The notes under the pieces were generated by a model. That model did not search any database. It was not told where the DNA came from and worked only from the letters and a program-made list of their open reading frames with translations. Positions 60,466 to 64,000 of a stretch of 64,000 nucleotides of DNA are shown here, piece by piece. Source of the stretch: Paramicrobacterium agarici (lineage in GTDB: Bacteria; Actinomycetota; Actinomycetes; Actinomycetales; Microbacteriaceae); contig NZ_PDJE01000001.1 of NCBI RefSeq assembly GCF_002563955.1, positions 2,604,001 through 2,668,000 of the forward strand, given 5' to 3'. Position 1 is the stretch's first letter. Each line of letters begins with the position of its first letter. Position numbers and translations under genes: made by a program.

Positions 60466-60985
60466 ATCACCACGAGACGACAAGCGACTCGACGCGCCGC
60501 GGGGCGTGCGTCAGCCGTTGTTCTCGCGCAAGGTGAGCGACCGGGACCGGTTCGGCCGCTTCACGGAGTGGGTCGCCCGCGCCATGGGAACGCCGGCATT
60601 CCTGCTCTCGCTCACCGTCTTCTGCCTTGCCTGGATGGCGTGGAACACGTGGGGCCCCGAGAGCGTTCGATTCGACTCCGTCGCGCTCGGTTTCACCGCC
60701 CTCACACTCGTGCTCTCGCTTCAGGCCTCGTACGCCGCGCCCCTCATTCTGCTCGCGCAGAACCGGCAGGACGACCGCGACCGTGTGCAGATTGAACAGG
60801 ACAGACAACGGTCTGAGCGTAACCTCGCCGACACCGAATATCTTGCGCGCGAGGTCGTCGCACTGCGTCTGGCGATGCGCGACATGGCCTCGAAGGACTT
60901 CATCAGGCAGGAGCTGCGCGCATTGCTTGACGAGCTTGACGAGAAGATGGAGACGACGGAGAGCGATGACAGCCGAGACGCCTGA
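60458..60985 (+). CDS. DUF1003 membrane protein
   Basis: 175 residues from ATG 60458, preceded by GAGG. Two hydrophobic helices (TPAFLLSLTVFCLAWMAWN, FTALTLVLSLQASYAAPLILLAQN) with the conserved NRQDDRDRVQIEQD that follows in this family. The C-terminus is a charged coiled coil. Function unknown. It overlaps both neighbours (8 and 20 nt), so with the MgtE_N and Mrp genes it forms an operon. Confidence 0.88.
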   Translation: MARSPRDDKRLDAPRGVRQPLFSRKVSDRDRFGRFTEWVARAMGTPAFLLSLTVFCLAWMAWNTWGPESVRFDSVALGFTALTLVLSLQASYAAPLILLAQNRQDDRDRVQIEQDRQRSERNLADTEYLAREVVALRLAMRDMASKDFIRQELRALLDELDEKMETTESDDSRDA

Positions 60986-62135
60986 CCTTCTTGCGGCGTC
61001 GGTCCGCAGTGCCCTTGAGAAGGTCATCGATCCCGAGATCCGCAAACCCATCACAGAACTCGACATGGTGCGCAGCGTCGACGCAGACGACGCGGGAAAT
61101 GTCACGATCGCCATCGCCCTGACAATCGTCGGCTGCCCGGCGGCGACCGCTATCGAGAATGACGTGCGGCAGACCGCCGAAGCGGTGTCCGGGGTGGCGA
61201 GCGCCGCCGTCGACGTCGGCGTCATGACCCCGGCTGAGCGCACGGCGCTTGTGGAGCGGCTCAGAGGTGCGAAACGCGCGATGCCGTTCACGCCGGACTC
61301 CATGACGCGGGTCATCACCATCACGAGCGGAAAGGGCGGCGTCGGAAAATCGACGGTCACGGCGAACCTCGCCGTTGCCCTCGCGAAGCGGGGGCTCGCT
61401 GTTGGGCTCGTCGACGCCGACGTGCACGGCTTCTCCATACCGGGGCTCCTCGGCCTCGTTCCGGGCGCCGTCGACGCCGACGGAGAGCCGCTCATCGTCT
61501 CGCCGACGCGCGTGGGCGAGATGATCCTCCCGCCCATCGCGCACTGCGTGAAGGTCATCTCGATCGGAATGTTCGTCGATGACACGCAGACCGCGGTCGC
61601 GTGGCGCGGCCCCATGCTGCATCGCACGCTCGGGCAGTTTCTCACCGATGTCTATTTCGGCGACCTCGATGTTCTGCTTCTCGATCTTCCCCCGGGAACC
61701 GGAGACATCGCGATCTCTGTCGGCCAGCTGCTCCCCCACGCCGAGGTCGTCGTCGTGACGACCCCGCAGCCGGCAGCAGCCGATGTCGCGGAGCGTTCGG
61801 GGCGCGTCGCGCGTCAGACGGGCCAGACGGTCGTGGGGGTGATCGAGAACATGTCCGGCATGGTGCAGCCCGACGGAACGGTGCTCGATCTCTTTGGCGC
61901 CGGCGGCGGAGAAGACGTCGCCCGTCGACTCTCTGAGGGTCAGGACTCCCCCGTGCCGCTCCTCGCCTCGGTTCCCCTCAGCATCGCGCTGCGCGATGGC
62001 GGAGACACCGGTCATCCCATCGTGCTGAGCGATCCGCGCGACCCGTCGAGCATCGCCATCGAGCAGGCGGCCGATTCGCTGCAGCGCAGAGGCAGGGGCC
62101 TCTCCGGACGCAAGCTCGATCTGTCCCCCCGCTGA
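60966..62135 (+). CDS. mrp: Mrp/ApbC-type iron-sulfur carrier P-loop ATPase
   Basis: 389 residues from ATG 60966; the open frame upstream is antisense or out-of-frame shadow of DUF1003. N-terminal DUF59/MIP18 domain (VIDPEIRKPITELDMV, GCPAATAIE), then Walker A SGKGGVGKST near 121-130, VGLVDADVHGFSIPGLLG, LLLDLPPGTGD, and GVIENMSGM. The C-terminal CPxC pair typical of ApbC that holds the cluster is not present; the site reads VQPDGTVLDLFG. So it either uses other ligands or has another role. Last gene of the operon. Confidence 0.88.
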   Translation: MTAETPDLLAASVRSALEKVIDPEIRKPITELDMVRSVDADDAGNVTIAIALTIVGCPAATAIENDVRQTAEAVSGVASAAVDVGVMTPAERTALVERLRGAKRAMPFTPDSMTRVITITSGKGGVGKSTVTANLAVALAKRGLAVGLVDADVHGFSIPGLLGLVPGAVDADGEPLIVSPTRVGEMILPPIAHCVKVISIGMFVDDTQTAVAWRGPMLHRTLGQFLTDVYFGDLDVLLLDLPPGTGDIAISVGQLLPHAEVVVVTTPQPAAADVAERSGRVARQTGQTVVGVIENMSGMVQPDGTVLDLFGAGGGEDVARRLSEGQDSPVPLLASVPLSIALRDGGDTGHPIVLSDPRDPSSIAIEQAADSLQRRGRGLSGRKLDLSPR

Positions 62136-62144
62136 GGCAGCCCC

Positions 62145-62735
62145 TCAGGCTCGCGCTGTGTGCACAGCACACGGCACCGTCACACCGGGAAAGGCGTCCA
62201 TGCGGTACCACTCCGCGGCCACGTCGGTGAAGCCCGCCGCGGAGATATCGGCGGTGATCTCACGGTTGTACCGGCAGCCCTTGTCGAGGCGGCGCGTGAT
62301 CGGCGAGATCAGGTTCTGCAGTCGCCGCATAGCCGTTCCAGGACTCGCGGCCAGGTGGTCGACGAGCACAAGGCGTCCGCCGGGCACGAGCACCCGATAA
62401 AACTCGGCAAGGGACGCGGCAACGTCGTCGACAGAGCACATCACAAACGTCGCCACGACGCTGTCGACGTGCGCGTCGTCGAGCGGAATGCGTTCGCAGC
62501 GGGCATCGAGCACCTCGTGCGTGTGACCCCGCGCGCGTGCGGTGCGGGCGAGCGCGCTGCGCGATGCCGCATGCGGTTCGAGGCCGATCCACGTAATCCC
62601 CGGTGCAAAGCTCCCGAAATTGTCGCCGCGACCCGCACCGGCCTCGAGAACGGTTCCGGATGCTGTCGCCACCGCTCGTCGCCGAATGGCGTCGAGCTCG
62701 GGCCAGCGCACACGCGGCGCGTTCATCGTTGACAT
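62145..62735 (-). CDS. Class I SAM-dependent methyltransferase
   Basis: 196 residues from ATG 62735. Motif I VLEAGAGRGDNFGSF, acidic motif II GLEPHAASR, motif III EVLDARCERIPLDDAHVDSVVATFVMC, and post-region RVLVPGGRLVLVDHL. Resembles UbiE/COQ5-type and thiol methyltransferase relatives. Substrate unknown. Convergent with mrp, 10 bases apart. Confidence 0.88.
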   Translation of the reverse strand: MSTMNAPRVRWPELDAIRRRAVATASGTVLEAGAGRGDNFGSFAPGITWIGLEPHAASRSALARTARARGHTHEVLDARCERIPLDDAHVDSVVATFVMCSVDDVAASLAEFYRVLVPGGRLVLVDHLAASPGTAMRRLQNLISPITRRLDKGCRYNREITADISAAGFTDVAAEWYRMDAFPGVTVPCAVHTARA

Positions 62736-62768
62736 GGCGTGAGCGTACCGAACCGGCGGTTCATGTCG

Positions 62769-63977
62769 CTAGTTCTCGCGCAGCATCCCTGCCGCCACGA
62801 TCACGGCAACGGCAGCGAGCGCGATGACCATGATGGCCGTGCCCATCCATCCGCCGCCGGCGAGAAAGATGCCGCCGAGCCAGCCGAATACGCTCGACCC
62901 CGCGTAGTACGAGAGGTTGTACAGCGATGATGCCTGCGCTCGCCCCACGGTTGCCACCGCGCCCGTCCAGCCGGACGCGATCGAGTGTGCGGCGAAGAAC
63001 CCGGCGGTCATCACGATGAGTCCGGCGAGTACGAGCACCAGCTGCTCGCTCATCGTGGCGGCGACGCCCGCGACCATGACGAGAACCCCGGCGACGAGCA
63101 CCGCACGGCGCCCGAAGCGAGCCGCAAGGGCACCCGCCCATGACGATGACCACGTGCCCCCGAGGTACGCGAGAAAGATGAGGCTGACGATCGTCGGCGG
63201 CAGCGAGAACGGTTCGGACATGAGGCGAAAGCCGAGAAAGTTGTACACCGCGACAAAGCCGCCCATGAGCAGAAACGCTTGCGCGTACAGGGCGAGAAGC
63301 CGCGGATCCGATATGGCAGCTCGAATTCTCACGCTCACGGAGGACGCTTTCTGCGTGCGGAGTCGCGGCGGAACGAACCCGCGGGGCTGTGGCGTGAGTA
63401 CGGCGAAGCCGACAGCGCAGAGCGCGCACAGAGCCGCCACCACGATGATCCCCGCCTGCCAGGTGAGCACCTCGGCGACGGGTCCGGAGATGATTCGTCC
63501 ACTCAATCCGCCGATCGTCGTACCGGCGATATACGTTCCCGCCGCGCGCGTGGCATGCTCGGGAACGATCTCCTCGGCAAGGTACGCGATCGCGACGGCG
63601 GGCACACCTCCGATCAGCAGTCCTTCGACAAATCGGCCGGCCAGCATTAGCTCGAGCGTCGGCGCGAACGGAACGGCGAACCCGACGAGCGTTGCTCCGC
63701 ACACGGCGGCGATCATGGCCCGAACCCGCCCCACACGGTCTGCGACAAGCGACCAGGGAAGCACGCCGATGGCCAGGCCGAGCGTCGCCGCCGAGATGAT
63801 GAGCGCGCTCGTCGCCTCACTCACACCGAGGTCGTGTGCGATGAGCGGAAGAACCGCTTGCGGCGCATACAGCTGGGCGAACGTTGCGACTCCGGCGAGA
63901 AACAGTCCGAACAGCACGCGACGGTAGGCGGGCGTCCCGCGCACGCGCCCGCGCCAGGCCTCCGGTTCGCTCATCAT
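62769..63977 (-). CDS. MFS transporter (AraJ/YnfM-like)
   Basis: 402 residues, about twelve membrane helices. The motif A region between helices 2 and 3 reads PWSLVADRVGRVRAM (G-x3-D-R-x-G-R-R pattern). RFVEGLLIGGVPAVAIAYLAEE and helix 5 AGTYIAGTTIGGLSGRIISGP fit drug or sugar efflux members. Substrate unknown. The ATG at 63977 is near the window edge, but the gene is complete. Confidence 0.88.
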   Translation of the reverse strand: MMSEPEAWRGRVRGTPAYRRVLFGLFLAGVATFAQLYAPQAVLPLIAHDLGVSEATSALIISAATLGLAIGVLPWSLVADRVGRVRAMIAAVCGATLVGFAVPFAPTLELMLAGRFVEGLLIGGVPAVAIAYLAEEIVPEHATRAAGTYIAGTTIGGLSGRIISGPVAEVLTWQAGIIVVAALCALCAVGFAVLTPQPRGFVPPRLRTQKASSVSVRIRAAISDPRLLALYAQAFLLMGGFVAVYNFLGFRLMSEPFSLPPTIVSLIFLAYLGGTWSSSWAGALAARFGRRAVLVAGVLVMVAGVAATMSEQLVLVLAGLIVMTAGFFAAHSIASGWTGAVATVGRAQASSLYNLSYYAGSSVFGWLGGIFLAGGGWMGTAIMVIALAAVAVIVAAGMLREN

Positions 63978-64000
63978 GGCCGCCAGCCCTGCGACTCACG

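Overview
The window is high-GC DNA from an actinobacterium, most likely a member of the Microbacteriaceae. The indicators are frequent GTG starts, 4-nt ATGA/GTGA gene overlaps, DUF3039 and DUF3107 genes, an AdnAB helicase-nuclease, teichoic-acid-type glycopolymer genes, and a block (35.6-52.5 kb) whose gene order resembles the mycobacterial region from the UPF0182 gene through uvrD2, nudC and adnAB. The family assignment is inference.

Region 1 (1-13.7 kb). The left edge is a Tad/Flp pilus locus on the minus strand. Its ATPase gene cpaF/tadA is split: the C-terminal half lies at 401-1192 and the N-terminal half at 13233-13706. Between them sits a roughly 12-kb metal-resistance element. It carries a three-gene recombination module (tyrosine recombinase, small helix-turn-helix protein, six-zinc-finger protein with a degenerate integrase domain), an ArsR repressor divergent from an ArsO-like flavoprotein, a CmtR / P-type ATPase / thioredoxin-fold cadmium-lead type operon, and the operon trxB-trxA-acr3-arsRC fusion-arsC. 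Joining the two cpaF halves restores an uninterrupted reading frame, so the element looks precisely inserted and perhaps able to excise.

Region 2 (13.8-23.3 kb). Housekeeping genes: tRNA-Leu(TAG), a DedA protein, a CDF metal exporter, the rph-rdgB-murI operon, pncB, DUF3039, and an ABC exporter whose ATPase carries an approximately 400-residue lysine/alanine/serine/threonine-rich tail resembling linker histones.

Region 3 (23.5-30.8 kb). A cell-wall glycopolymer cluster: nucleotidyltransferase, a TagGH-type ABC exporter, an EcsC-like protein, a CDP-glycerol-type glycerophosphotransferase, two family-2 glycosyltransferases and a CDP-alcohol phosphatidyltransferase.

Region 4 (30.8-52.5 kb). 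An HtrA protease, an aminotransferase, a nitrilase-family amidase, a DinB-like protein and initiator tRNA-Met, followed by the conserved block UPF0182, PDZ/Lon-like protease, zinc metalloprotease-like protein, cyclodehydratase-like protein, uvrD2, nudC, a pseudo-aminoglycoside phosphotransferase, adnB, adnA and DUF3107.

Region 5 (52.5-64 kb). A ferritin-like protein, a DEAD-box RNA helicase, a PHP phosphoesterase, an EEP-family phosphatase/nuclease, Xaa-Pro aminopeptidase, a general stress protein, an MgtE_N/CBS protein with DUF1003 and Mrp, a methyltransferase and an MFS transporter.

Across the chromosomal backbone, but almost absent from the inserted element, the octamer CAGCATCC/GGATGCTG recurs about 35 times by eye, including as both arms of two terminator hairpins. 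No gap over 300 bases lacks a gene. The longest gene-free spacers (about 23285-23542 and 32517-32737) separate divergent genes and show nothing I can name beyond presumed promoters.
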